Below are positions 37,541-46,395 of a stretch of 64,000 bases of DNA, in pieces. Below the pieces are notes generated by a model. It searched no databases, was not told the DNA's origin, and was given only the letters and a program-made list of their open reading frames with translations. The DNA comes from Oceanococcus sp. HetDA_MAG_MS8 (lineage in GTDB: Bacteria > Pseudomonadota > Gammaproteobacteria > Nevskiales > Oceanococcaceae), in contig JAHCMK010000002.1 of NCBI GenBank assembly GCA_019192445.1, positions 558,001 to 622,000 on the forward strand, given 5' to 3'. The position numbers and the translations under genes were made by a program. Position 1 is the stretch's first letter; every line of letters begins with the position of its first letter.

Positions 37541-38641
37541 TTACTGTGTCTGGGGCGGATTCGGTCTGGCTGCTGTCGCGGCAGGCTGTGCTTGCCCTGG
37601 CAGCATGCCACATTGCCGCAGGGCGGTTTGCCATAGCTTGACATGCTCGCCAGCCACATCATCGAGGCGCTCATCCCAATCATTGCCAGGCTGCCAATAC
37701 CCTCGGTAGTAGTCCATGGCCGTTACAGCTAACACTGGCTCCAGAGCTTGGAATAGGCTCTGAAACACTGTATTCATGGCAGCTTTTGTACGGCTGAGCT
37801 CGCTCCACAGCGGTTGGACCTGACCCAAATAAAATTTCCGGAAAATGGTTTGCATTACCTCGGCGCGTTTGGGCTGCAGGCCTTGGATGCATAAAGGCTG
37901 CACTTCCAAGAACGCACGCAGCGCTTGGTTGCTGCGCTGTAGTCCAAGACCTAACTGTGCTTGCTGCGCCAAAATGGCGCCGCCAGCTTGGGACTCAGAC
38001 AAACTATGGAGTACCGTCTCCAGCTGGCGAGCCGGTGGCGGCTGCCCCTCAAGAGACTTTTGCACCATTTCGCTCAGTTGCTCTAGAGCCTGACGTCCGG
38101 CCTGAGGAAAACTCCGGCGTAGCTGCTGCAGGCTAAGAAAATCTCGCATTTCTTCGCTGCCCAGGCTGGCCTGGAAGACATAACGTGGCCAATTGGCTTG
38201 TTTGCGTTGGAGCAGCGTGGCGACCTCATCAGTCTCGGACTCCTCCACTTTCTGGACGCAATCTGCAAGCTCCTGAATGCCGGCCCATTCAGGCCTGAGT
38301 CGCTGCGAGGCCGCCTGCACCCGCGCCAAGGTGGAGTTGCGTTCCGCCAGCCGGTTGGTCATGCCGCAGTCCAGCAAGGTCAGGGTTTGGGCACTGCTCA
38401 AGCGGATATCTTCTGGCTGTTCACCCAGTTCGCGGGGTCGTGGCCAGGCCGGAAGTTCTAGTGAGCCGGTACGTGCTTGGGGTTGTTCCAGAGTGCGCTC
38501 TAGACGCTGAGCGTAATCGTCCAAAACCTGCGCCGGCCCTGAGGGTGTACAGCCAAGCAAAGCTACAGACCCCAGCCACACAAAAAAAAGGGCCGCGCTG
38601 TGGCGGCCCTCCCAATACTGTTGGTTTCCCCTGAACAGCAT
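37541..38641 (-). CDS. DUF3080 family lipoprotein
   Basis: The product is a 366-residue lipoprotein (lipobox LLGC) of the DUF3080 family, mostly helical with several cysteines in the mature part. The chosen ATG 38641 is one base after the FKBP stop (TAAGATG), implying translational coupling; a GTG or other start at up to 38668 is possible. The FKBP terminator hairpin (38581-38610) lies within the signal-peptide codons, encoding GRHSAALFF. Function is unknown. Confidence 0.8.
   Translation of the reverse strand: MLFRGNQQYWEGRHSAALFFVWLGSVALLGCTPSGPAQVLDDYAQRLERTLEQPQARTGSLELPAWPRPRELGEQPEDIRLSSAQTLTLLDCGMTNRLAERNSTLARVQAASQRLRPEWAGIQELADCVQKVEESETDEVATLLQRKQANWPRYVFQASLGSEEMRDFLSLQQLRRSFPQAGRQALEQLSEMVQKSLEGQPPPARQLETVLHSLSESQAGGAILAQQAQLGLGLQRSNQALRAFLEVQPLCIQGLQPKRAEVMQTIFRKFYLGQVQPLWSELSRTKAAMNTVFQSLFQALEPVLAVTAMDYYRGYWQPGNDWDERLDDVAGEHVKLWQTALRQCGMLPGQAQPAATAARPNPPQTQ
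38582..38610 (-). terminator. Terminator-like hairpin inside the DUF3080 signal-peptide codons
   Basis: AGGGCCGC (38589-38596) and GCGGCCCT (38603-38610) form an 8-bp stem with a 6-base loop. Eight A residues at 38582-38589 yield a U-tract on the minus strand. It is positioned as the FKBP terminator, yet the coupled DUF3080 frame runs through it. Translation by coupled ribosomes could melt the hairpin, making a conditional terminator. Confidence 0.8.
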
Positions 38642-38642
38642 C

Positions 38643-39371
38643 TTATTCGCTAGCTTCGGCTTCCTCACCTTCTACTTCAAGCAATTCCACTTCGAAGATC
38701 AAGGTTTCGTTGGGGCCAATCATTGCACCAGCCCCGCGTTCACCGTAGGCCAGCTCTGGCGGAATGAATAATTTGGCTTTGCCGCCGGGCTTCATCAGCT
38801 GTAGGCCTTCCGTCCAGCCTTTGATGACGCCATTCAAGCGGAACTTGGCCGGCTGACCACGCTTATAAGAGCTGTCGAATTCAGTGCCGTCCAGCAGCAT
38901 GCCTTTGTAATGCACGACCACGGTATCGGTGGGCTTAGGAGCGGTTCCTTCTCCCTCGGTGGTGATCATGTATTGCAGACCGGAGTCGGTGACCATCACG
39001 CCTTCTTTGCTTTTGTTCTCTTCCAAGAACTCAGCGCCTTCGGTCGAGGCGGCTTCGGCCTTTTGCTCACGCTCGGCATTACGTTCTTCGGCAGCGGCCT
39101 TGTACACGCGTGACTTCACTGCGTTCATGTCTTCGGCGCTTAACCGCGGCTCGGCTTCAGCCAAAGCATCTTCCAAACCGGCCATCATGGCAGCAGGTTC
39201 GACATCGATGCCGCCCATACCGTTCAGACGTTGGCCAATTTCAAAGCCCGCAGAATAGGAAAACTGGGCTGCATCGCCTTCCAGGTCAACCTCGGCAGGT
39301 TGCGCTGGCCCGCCAGGTTGGCAGGCTACTAAACCCAGAGCCAAGGGGAGGAAAAGCAAAGGTGCTTTCAT
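38643..39371 (-). CDS. FKBP-type peptidyl-prolyl isomerase lipoprotein
   Basis: The product is a periplasmic chaperone/isomerase of the FkpA/Mip type. From ATG 39371 it has a lipobox (ALGLVACQ), an N-terminal helical dimerisation domain ([16 protein letters not shown]), a long charged helix ([17 protein letters not shown]), then the FKBP domain with [32 protein letters not shown] and [14 protein letters not shown]. It has 242 residues. The frame upstream to 39467 lacks signal character. It is first of an operon with DUF3080 and the Grx-like/DUF3429 gene. Confidence 0.94.
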   Translation of the reverse strand: MKAPLLFLPLALGLVACQPGGPAQPAEVDLEGDAAQFSYSAGFEIGQRLNGMGGIDVEPAAMMAGLEDALAEAEPRLSAEDMNAVKSRVYKAAAEERNAEREQKAEAASTEGAEFLEENKSKEGVMVTDSGLQYMITTEGEGTAPKPTDTVVVHYKGMLLDGTEFDSSYKRGQPAKFRLNGVIKGWTEGLQLMKPGGKAKLFIPPELAYGERGAGAMIGPNETLIFEVELLEVEGEEAEASE

Positions 39372-39536
39372 AGAATTGTGTGTCCAATGTTGATGAATTA
39401 AGACGCGCCACCTTAACGAAGCGCTTGCAAGCCTGCAACGCAAGGCCGTTGACGCAGATGCGTGCAACCGGGTGGGCGCAATTGCGCCAAAGCCATCTGG
39501 ACCGCAGTGCGGCGCCAGAGTTCGCTGATGGCTTGC

Positions 39537-42002
39537 TTAGGCTTCGGCTGCAGACTCCATATGTTGAGGATGCCTGACCAACTGCACAATCACCTGGCTG
39601 ATATCTGGCCCCAATAAGGCTAAGGCGCCCCGCGCCAGGTCACCCACACCAGGCTGCACACGAATTTGGCTGGGCTCGCCATTGGCGGCATCGCTGATGT
39701 CGGCTAGGCCCACCTTAACCAAGGTGTCGAAAAACCCGGCAAGCAGGGCCTTGTCGAAGAACTCTGGAGCATCGCGTCCCGTCAGAATGGCCATTCTTTC
39801 AATCATCAGACGACTGGTTTGCTCGAAACGGCTCCGATCTAGGGCTTGGTCCGCTGGCGCTTCGGCCAATAATAATGCGGTCAGTGCGTAGCGCTCCAAA
39901 GCCTCGCGGACAATATTTGCCAGGCGAATCAGGCGTGCGTAGGCCGGCTGGTCCGCAGGTGGAGGCGTCAAAGTGCCGTTGGCGTCTTCGCTCAGCAAAC
40001 CGCAGCTCATCAAAGCATCTACCTGTTTGTGCAGAACAGGCTGCAGCTGTGTTCCGAAATCTTGCAGGTGGAGTTCAGTTTGCAAAAAGGGGTAATAGTC
40101 GGCGGCAGCGGTGACCAGCTGCTGACGGTCGCGAGCACGCGGCACCCTAAAGAAGTTGGCTAACAGGGCGGGTATGGCAAATAGGTGCATGACGCTGTTG
40201 CGGGTGTAGGTCATCAGCACACCCGCGCGGCCCTGGGCCAGTAATAGATCGCCCCAGGCATGCTCGGCGCGCTCTAGCGGAGCAATGGGCTCATATTGCG
40301 CGATGACCGAATCGGCCGGGCTATCCACCATCACCATGGTGTCGCTGTAGGGGGCCGTGCGTTGCAAAGCGCGAAAAGCATCAATTTGTTCTGCGAGGTC
40401 CTGCCGGCCAATGGCGCGTTGCGGAGTGGTCAGCAAGCTCAGGGCACAAAGACCGCCACTGGTCAGCACCCCCGCATTGTTGATGTTTTGCATGATGGTG
40501 CTGGCCAGGTCCGATACCCCGGCTGCGAAATCTGGCCGTTGCCCCTCAGCCTGTCGGCGCCATTGCGGTTGCTGGCTGTCAATCCATTCACCCAGCTCTA
40601 CAGGCTCGCCAAAAGACACATGCGCTTGACCATATTTGCGCGAGAGGATGCGACTGGCCTTGGCCAACTCCCATACCGACTCCTTAGCCTTGGCGCCGCC
40701 ACCACGTAGCTCTTTAAAGTACGAGTTCACCTCCATGACTTTGTCATAGCCGAGGTAGACCGGGATGATGGTGAGAGGCTTATCAGGGCTGCGCAGCCAA
40801 CTTTCGCTGAGCATGGCCAGCATCCCTGTTTTGGCGCTGAGCAAACGGCCGGTGCGGGAACGTCCGCCTTCGGGATAAAAGGAAATCGGATAGCCCCGGC
40901 TCACCAGAACATCTAAATAGGCTCGGAATACCGCCGAATAGAGTTTGTTGCCTTTGAAGCTGCGGCGGAGGAAGAAGGCTCCACCACGACGCAAAATGGG
41001 GCCCATAGGCCAGAAGTTGAGATTGATGCCAGCTGCAATATGCGGCGGCACTAATCCTTCTTTATAAAGCACATAGGACAGCAGCAAGTAGTCCATATGG
41101 CTACGGTGCGAAGCCATGTACAGCACCCCACCGCGGCTGGCAGCCTCGCGCGCTCTTTGAATGCGGTGTACTTCAACCCCATCGTAAACACGGTTCCACA
41201 CCCAGCCCAAGATGATTTCCAATACGCGCAAAGTGGTGGTGGAATAGTCGGCGGCTAGCTCCAGCACCATTCGCCGGGCGCGCCCACGCATGTCTGCAAG
41301 AGGTTTGCCTTCGGCTTGCGCCAACTCCGCCATGGTTCGCCGCACTTCTTCGTTGGCTAAAACCGCGCGAATGGTTTGACTGCTGGTGGATAAGCTGGGG
41401 CCTAAGGTGGCGATGCGGGCGCGACGGAAGTGCACGCGGAAAATGCGCACCATCTTGCGGGCGACGCGGGTGTACTCCTCTTGTTCTGGCACCAATTCCC
41501 GGAGTCGGGCGGGCTGCCCGAAGTAGGTGACGATGTTGCGCCCATTGGCCAGGATGATCAGCCCTTTGCGCAGGTAGCCTGGGGCCTCGGCATGGCTAAA
41601 CAGCAGCCTAAACAGCGAGGTTTCTGCACCCGGATCACGGCCCCAGAACACCGATACAGGTACCAGTTGTAGGTCTTGGTCTGGGTTGGCAATTAGCTCT
41701 TTGAAGAGCGCCATCAAGGTAGGGTCGCGGTCCATTACCGCCGGCAAATACAGCACCGCGGCTTCCCCCGGCGCGGGCAGGTCCTTGGCCCGCCTGACTT
41801 GGGGTAATCCCGCCAGCCGCAGAGCTTTCTGCAATACCCAATTGTCTACAAAGGACCGGCTGGGCAGCACGTAGACCACGGGTAAGGCGGGATCTAATTG
41901 CAAGGACTGCGCAGTATCCGAAGGAGCCAGATTAATCCGCACCCACCAGCTCAGGGGCGTCTTCAGCCAGAATGTCAGCAGCCAGATCAAACGTCTGAGC
42001 AT
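39537..42002 (-). CDS. plsB: Glycerol-3-phosphate 1-O-acyltransferase PlsB
   Basis: PlsB makes lysophosphatidate from glycerol-3-phosphate and acyl-CoA or acyl-ACP, the first step in phospholipid synthesis. The 821-residue product matches E. coli (807). Block I is HRSHMDYLLLSYVL near residue 298, followed by GAFFLRRSFKGN and YPEGGRSRTGR. It is peripheral to or embedded in the inner membrane, with a hydrophobic N-terminus. It is divergent from the DUF4112-TRAP operon with a 50-base shared promoter region. Confidence 0.97.
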   Translation of the reverse strand: MLRRLIWLLTFWLKTPLSWWVRINLAPSDTAQSLQLDPALPVVYVLPSRSFVDNWVLQKALRLAGLPQVRRAKDLPAPGEAAVLYLPAVMDRDPTLMALFKELIANPDQDLQLVPVSVFWGRDPGAETSLFRLLFSHAEAPGYLRKGLIILANGRNIVTYFGQPARLRELVPEQEEYTRVARKMVRIFRVHFRRARIATLGPSLSTSSQTIRAVLANEEVRRTMAELAQAEGKPLADMRGRARRMVLELAADYSTTTLRVLEIILGWVWNRVYDGVEVHRIQRAREAASRGGVLYMASHRSHMDYLLLSYVLYKEGLVPPHIAAGINLNFWPMGPILRRGGAFFLRRSFKGNKLYSAVFRAYLDVLVSRGYPISFYPEGGRSRTGRLLSAKTGMLAMLSESWLRSPDKPLTIIPVYLGYDKVMEVNSYFKELRGGGAKAKESVWELAKASRILSRKYGQAHVSFGEPVELGEWIDSQQPQWRRQAEGQRPDFAAGVSDLASTIMQNINNAGVLTSGGLCALSLLTTPQRAIGRQDLAEQIDAFRALQRTAPYSDTMVMVDSPADSVIAQYEPIAPLERAEHAWGDLLLAQGRAGVLMTYTRNSVMHLFAIPALLANFFRVPRARDRQQLVTAAADYYPFLQTELHLQDFGTQLQPVLHKQVDALMSCGLLSEDANGTLTPPPADQPAYARLIRLANIVREALERYALTALLLAEAPADQALDRSRFEQTSRLMIERMAILTGRDAPEFFDKALLAGFFDTLVKVGLADISDAANGEPSQIRVQPGVGDLARGALALLGPDISQVIVQLVRHPQHMESAAEA

Positions 42003-42052
42003 TTTGCCCCTACCTCCATACGTCGTAGCCCATCAGTTTATCGTGTCTGCTT

Positions 42053-42529
42053 ATGTCTACTGAGTCTGTACCTGCACCGGGCACTCCGGCTGCCCAACGC
42101 GCCCAGCTTCGGGCCCAACTAGACCGCCTTGCCTACGTGCTGGATGAGCTGGTTCATATTCCTGGAACACCGGTACGCGTTGGCTTAGATGCGGTCATTG
42201 GCCTGGTCCCTGTCGTGGGTGATTTATTGGGCATGGCCTTGGGTTTGTGGCTGGTCGGCCAGGCTCGCTCCGGCGGCGTTCCTAACGATATTCAGCGGAA
42301 GATGTTGCGCAATTTGGTGCTGGAGACCTTGGTCGGCTTCGTGCCCGTGGTGGGCGATGTGTTTGACGTGGCTTACCGCGCGAACAGTCGCAATCGTGAT
42401 TTGGTCGCCACGTGGCTGGAGCAACAAGAGCCGATGCCCCCGCGCCGCCGTCCTTGGCGGGTTTGGGCGCTGTTAATCGTCATCCTTGCATTGGCGGCGT
42501 ATTCGTTCCGTCATTTATTCGCCGGATAA
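42053..42529 (+). CDS. DUF4112 membrane protein
   Basis: The 158-residue product matches the DUF4112 family through IPGTPVRVGLDAVIGLVPVVGDLLGMALG and the related second copy VGFVPVVGDVFDVAYRANSRN, followed by a C-terminal membrane helix. Function is unknown. It is coupled to tatT by TAATG at 42527-42531, which places it in the TRAP operon. The duplicated G-x-VPVVGD motif suggests an internal repeat. Confidence 0.85.
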   Translation: MSTESVPAPGTPAAQRAQLRAQLDRLAYVLDELVHIPGTPVRVGLDAVIGLVPVVGDLLGMALGLWLVGQARSGGVPNDIQRKMLRNLVLETLVGFVPVVGDVFDVAYRANSRNRDLVATWLEQQEPMPPRRRPWRVWALLIVILALAAYSFRHLFAG

Positions 42530-43374
42530 TGCGCACCATGCTGCAAAAAATGACACACGCCGCCATCCCTATTTGTATAGCCATGGCGGTTTCCAGCTGT
42601 TCAATTACAGGCGGCCTGGCTCGTGACATGGAGCGCTCGCTACTGTCGCAGTCGGATCCTCAGCTCGTCGCTGAGGCTATGCCGATGCTCCTGGTGACCT
42701 TGGACGCACTGGCCCAGGACAATCCGACGATGCAGCGTCGCTCGGGTGAGCTCCGAAGCACCTATGCCAGCCAGTTCATCAGCGATGCTCAGCGCCAAAA
42801 ACTGCATGCAGAGCAGGCTTTTGCGGATGTACGTGCAGGTTTATGTGCCAAACAGGCCAGATTGTGCGCAGCCTTAGCGCAACCACCGGCGGAGTTTGAA
42901 GCCGTGGTGGCCGAGTCCAAACAGATTGATTGGTTATTCGCTTTAGCCTCGGTCTGGGCGACGCGGATTCAAGTGGACGCTGGGAATTGGCAACGCTTAG
43001 CGGAGTTGCCCAAGGTGCGGGCCCTAATGCAGCGGGTGATTGCATTGCAGCCGGATTATGCTGACGGCCAAGCCCTGGCCACCCTGGGAGTGATGGCCGC
43101 GCTACTACCACCGAGCCTGGGCGGACAGCCGCAGCAGGCGCGGGACTATTTTGCGCAGGCCTATGCGGCCAGCGACGAGCACAATCTGTTGTACAAGGTC
43201 TTCGACGCGGAGTACGTGGCTTGGCCACAACTGGACCAACAGAGCTTTGACGCCACCATCGACACTGTGCTGAATGCAGATGCCGCGCAATGGCCGGCAC
43301 AGTGGCGATTGACTAACAGCCTGGCCCAGCAGAGGGCGCAAGAACTCAAGGACAAAGCAAATGATTGGTTTTAA
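42529..43374 (+). CDS. tatT: TRAP transporter-associated lipoprotein TatT
   Basis: The product is a TPR-like helical lipoprotein of the TatT family, first described in Treponema pallidum, that partners the TRAP binding protein. The start ATG 42529 overlaps the DUF4112 stop, giving 281 residues. The lipobox region is AVSSC (Cys24). Mature segments such as YADGQALATLGVMAALLPPSLGG and ARDYFAQAYAASDEHNLLYKVFDAEYVA resemble the family. It overlaps dctP by 14 bases. Confidence 0.85.
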   Translation: MRTMLQKMTHAAIPICIAMAVSSCSITGGLARDMERSLLSQSDPQLVAEAMPMLLVTLDALAQDNPTMQRRSGELRSTYASQFISDAQRQKLHAEQAFADVRAGLCAKQARLCAALAQPPAEFEAVVAESKQIDWLFALASVWATRIQVDAGNWQRLAELPKVRALMQRVIALQPDYADGQALATLGVMAALLPPSLGGQPQQARDYFAQAYAASDEHNLLYKVFDAEYVAWPQLDQQSFDATIDTVLNADAAQWPAQWRLTNSLAQQRAQELKDKANDWF

Positions 43375-44383
43375 GCAAGGCTTTGCCAAGGGCTTACTCG
43401 GTGTCGCATTAGCATTCGGAAGCGGGTCCGGCTTGGCGCAATCGACAACGCTGAAGATTGCGACTCTGGCACCGGATGGGACAGCCTGGATGCAGACCAT
43501 GCGCAAGGCTGCGGATACGGTGGCCGAACGCACCCAGGATCGTGTCAAGGTGCGCTTCTATCCTGGCGGTGTGATGGGCAATGACCGCACGGTCTTGCGC
43601 AAAATCCGTATTGGGCAGCTCCACGGTGCCGCCTTCACCGGCGGGGAACTCGGCATGGAGGTGCTGGAGTTCAACGTGTATTCCGTGCCGTTTTTGTTCC
43701 GCGACCAAGATGAGGTCGATGCGGTCCGCGCCGAGTTCGATAGGCGTATGGAAGAGGCTGCGGCGCGCCAAGGCTGGATGACCATGGGAGTGGCAGAGGG
43801 CGGCTTTGCGTATTTAATGTCCAGCGCACCCGTGACCGGTGTGGATGACCTCAAGAACCGTAAGGTATGGATTCCGCAGGGTGACCGGGTTGCAGCCAAG
43901 GCCTTTGAAGTGGCGGGGGTTCCGACCATCGCCCTGACCATTGCAGAGGTCTATGCCGGGCTACAGACACAGTTGGTGGATACGGTGATCAACACGCCGC
44001 AGGGCGCCATTGCACTGCAATGGCATAGCCGGCTAAGCAGCGTGACAGACACTCCCATGAGCTATGTATTCGGCACGATTGCGCTCAGCGAGCGTGCTTT
44101 ACGCCGGGTGGATGCGGCCGATCGGCAAATACTAGAGGCGGAGTTTCGCAAAGCTATGGCTGCCATTGATGCCGTGAGCCGGGAAGATAACGCCGGCGCG
44201 CGCGCCGCTTTGCAATCCCAGGGTATGCAGTTTTTGCCACCGCAGCCCGCTGAATTACAGCGTTGGGAAGCGATTGCCGCGCAAACTGTGGACGAGCTAG
44301 ACGGGCAAAAAGCGTATGCAGAGGACTTTTTCCGCCAAGTCCAAAGCTTTTTGGACGATTACCGCAGCGCTGCTGCGCCTTAA
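43361..44383 (+). CDS. dctP: TRAP transporter substrate-binding protein (DctP type)
   Basis: The product is a periplasmic binding protein of a tripartite ATP-independent transporter. The 340-residue protein has a signal peptide (ending GLAQ), a DctP fold beginning TLKIATLAPDGTAWMQTM, and the segment VWIPQGDRVAAKAFEVAGVPTIALTIAEVYAGLQTQLVDTV. The usual carboxylate-binding Arg region differs from classic dicarboxylate DctP, so the ligand is open. The TatT partner suggests the TatP subgroup. Confidence 0.93.
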   Translation: MIGFKQGFAKGLLGVALAFGSGSGLAQSTTLKIATLAPDGTAWMQTMRKAADTVAERTQDRVKVRFYPGGVMGNDRTVLRKIRIGQLHGAAFTGGELGMEVLEFNVYSVPFLFRDQDEVDAVRAEFDRRMEEAAARQGWMTMGVAEGGFAYLMSSAPVTGVDDLKNRKVWIPQGDRVAAKAFEVAGVPTIALTIAEVYAGLQTQLVDTVINTPQGAIALQWHSRLSSVTDTPMSYVFGTIALSERALRRVDAADRQILEAEFRKAMAAIDAVSREDNAGARAALQSQGMQFLPPQPAELQRWEAIAAQTVDELDGQKAYAEDFFRQVQSFLDDYRSAAAP

Positions 44384-44392
44384 CCGGCCAAC

Positions 44393-44881
44393 ATGAAGCC
44401 TGCAAAACCCTGGTGGCAGCACCTGGAGGATGGGGTGCTCGGAGCCTTGCTTCTGGCCCTACTGAGCCTGGGGCTGGCCAAGATTGGGATGCGTTGGGCT
44501 GGGGCTGGCGGCGCGAATTGGATTGATCCTCTGGCACGAATGATATTGCTTTGGCTAGCTTTATTCGGTGCACTAAGTACCGTCGGTGGTGATCGCCACC
44601 TCAACATTCGGTTGCTGCCAGATGCTTTACCAGCGGCCGCAGCTAGAGCGCTCAAGGCCTTGTTGCGCGCAACCAGCATGGGCTTTTGCGCCTTTCTGGC
44701 TTGGGTGAGCTGGCGTTTCGTGCGCGATGAATGGGAGTACGGTGGCGATTGGATTGGCGGGCTGCCGCTGGCGGCTCCGTTGGCCGTGATGCCCGTGGTG
44801 TTTGCCCTGATGGCTGCCCGATACGCCGCTTTGCTGACGCAGAGCTGGGCCGACGAAGAATCAAGGGAGACGCCACTATGA
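44393..44881 (+). CDS. dctQ: TRAP transporter small permease (DctQ)
   Basis: The 162-residue inner-membrane protein has four hydrophobic helices, the DctQ layout, with FGALSTVGGDRHLNIRLLPD after the second. It forms the membrane domain with DctM. It starts 9 bases after dctP, and its stop overlaps the dctM start (ATGA at 44878-44881). Confidence 0.9.
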   Translation: MKPAKPWWQHLEDGVLGALLLALLSLGLAKIGMRWAGAGGANWIDPLARMILLWLALFGALSTVGGDRHLNIRLLPDALPAAAARALKALLRATSMGFCAFLAWVSWRFVRDEWEYGGDWIGGLPLAAPLAVMPVVFALMAARYAALLTQSWADEESRETPL

Positions 44882-46146
44882 GCCCGGTTGGCTTCCTGTT
44901 GCTGGCTGCCGCTTTGGCTGGCCTCCCCTTATTTGTGGTCATCGGGGCCAGCGCGGCGCTGGGTTATCACAGTGCCGGAATCGATAGTCAGGCCTTAATT
45001 ATTGAGTTCCAGCGCCTGGCACAAATGCCAGTGCTGCAGGCCATTCCACTGTTTACGGCGGCTGGTTATATTTTGGGTGAGTCCCAAGCACCGCAGCGCC
45101 TCGTTCGCTTAACCCAAGCCTTTTTGGGCTGGCTACCGGGTGGCCTGGCCGTGGTTTGCATCGCAGCTTGTGCCTTTTTTACCGCGCTTACCGGTGCCAG
45201 TGGCGTCACCATCATCGCCTTAGGCGCACTGTTGTATCCGGCATTACGCAGCGCCGACTACCCTTCAGGCTATGGCTTGGGTTTGCTCACCAGTGCCGGC
45301 TCTCTAGGCTTGCTCTTCGCGCCTTCATTGCCTTTGATCCTGTATGGCGTGGTCGCGCAACAGCTGCAGGTGGGACCCGCCTTTTCCATCCAGGACTTGT
45401 TCTTGGCCGGAGTCATCCCCGGTCTGTTGATGGTTTTGGTCCTGGGACTACATGCCATGTGGGTGTGCCGCAATCACCCACGGCCCCAGTTTGTGCGGTC
45501 TGAGGCATGGGCGGCCTTATGGGCTAGCCGCTGGGACCTGCCATTACCCTTATTGCTTGTGGGGGGAATCTACAGCGGTGCGATTGCGGTATCCGAGGCG
45601 GCCTGTTTGGCTTTGTTCTGGGTGCTTCTGACCGAGGTCGTCATCTTGCGCGAGCTGCGCTGGCACCGACTTCCCGCAGTTTTGGCGGAGTCTATGCAAC
45701 TGGTAGGCGGTATTTTGCTCATCTTGGGCATGTCTTTAGCGTCGACGAATGTGTTGATTGACGCTGGCGTGCCCGAGCAGCTGTTCCGCTGGGTTCAACA
45801 ACGGGTGGACTCCCCCTGGACCTTCCTGTTGCTGCTCAACGTATTTTTGCTGCTGCTGGGCATGCTCCTCGACATTTTCTCGGCCATCGTTCTCATGGTG
45901 CCCTTGCTCTTGCCCATGGCTGTGGCTTATGACATCCACCCGGTCCATTTGGGCATCGTGTTTCTTGCGAACTTGCAGCTGGGTTACTTCACGCCGCCCG
46001 TGGGTATGAACTTGTTCATCGCCGCTTGGCGCTTCAATGAGCCGGTGCTGACGGTGGTGAGGGCGTCTTTGCCCTTTTTTGCCTTGCTCGCCTTGTGCGT
46101 ACTGCTGCTGACATGGTGGCCGCAGTTGAGCCTGATTTTGCTGTAA
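44878..46146 (+). CDS. dctM: TRAP transporter large permease (DctM)
   Basis: DctM is the Na+-coupled transport subunit. The 422-residue product from ATG 44878 has about 12 hydrophobic segments. Family motifs include FFTALTGASGVTIIALGALLYPAL and LLGMLLDIFSAIVLMVPLLLPMA, and HPVHLGIVFLANLQLGYFTPPVGMNLFIA near the end. The ATGA overlap with dctQ supports this start over the longer frame from 44731. A terminator follows at 46291. Confidence 0.94.
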   Translation: MSPVGFLLLAAALAGLPLFVVIGASAALGYHSAGIDSQALIIEFQRLAQMPVLQAIPLFTAAGYILGESQAPQRLVRLTQAFLGWLPGGLAVVCIAACAFFTALTGASGVTIIALGALLYPALRSADYPSGYGLGLLTSAGSLGLLFAPSLPLILYGVVAQQLQVGPAFSIQDLFLAGVIPGLLMVLVLGLHAMWVCRNHPRPQFVRSEAWAALWASRWDLPLPLLLVGGIYSGAIAVSEAACLALFWVLLTEVVILRELRWHRLPAVLAESMQLVGGILLILGMSLASTNVLIDAGVPEQLFRWVQQRVDSPWTFLLLLNVFLLLLGMLLDIFSAIVLMVPLLLPMAVAYDIHPVHLGIVFLANLQLGYFTPPVGMNLFIAAWRFNEPVLTVVRASLPFFALLALCVLLLTWWPQLSLILL

Positions 46147-46290
46147 GTCCCCCAGCTGCGAGTCCTCAGCCCAGCCTCTTGTCAGGCTCGGATTACACAG
46201 CGCGTCGGCTTTGCGGCCTTGTTGCCGAGCCGCGCACTAGGGATGATGTCATTGGCCGGTTTCAGCAACGCCTCCCGCTGTGTCGGCTCC

Positions 46291-46327
46291 CCGGTCGCGC
46301 CATGGATGGCGCGGCCGGTTTTGTTTG
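46291..46327 (+). terminator. Intrinsic terminator of the TRAP operon
   Basis: CCGGTCGCGCC (46291-46301) pairs with GGCGCGGCCGG (46308-46318) in an 11-bp stem with one G-T pair and a 6-base loop, followed by TTTTGTTTG. It lies 145 bases after dctM and before the lipoprotein cassette. Confidence 0.85.
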
Positions 46328-46395
46328 AAGGCGCCGCAAATGCTGGTGCCTGTACACTGGTGCCGCGTGATGCGCCCAGCGCTGGAGAAATACAG

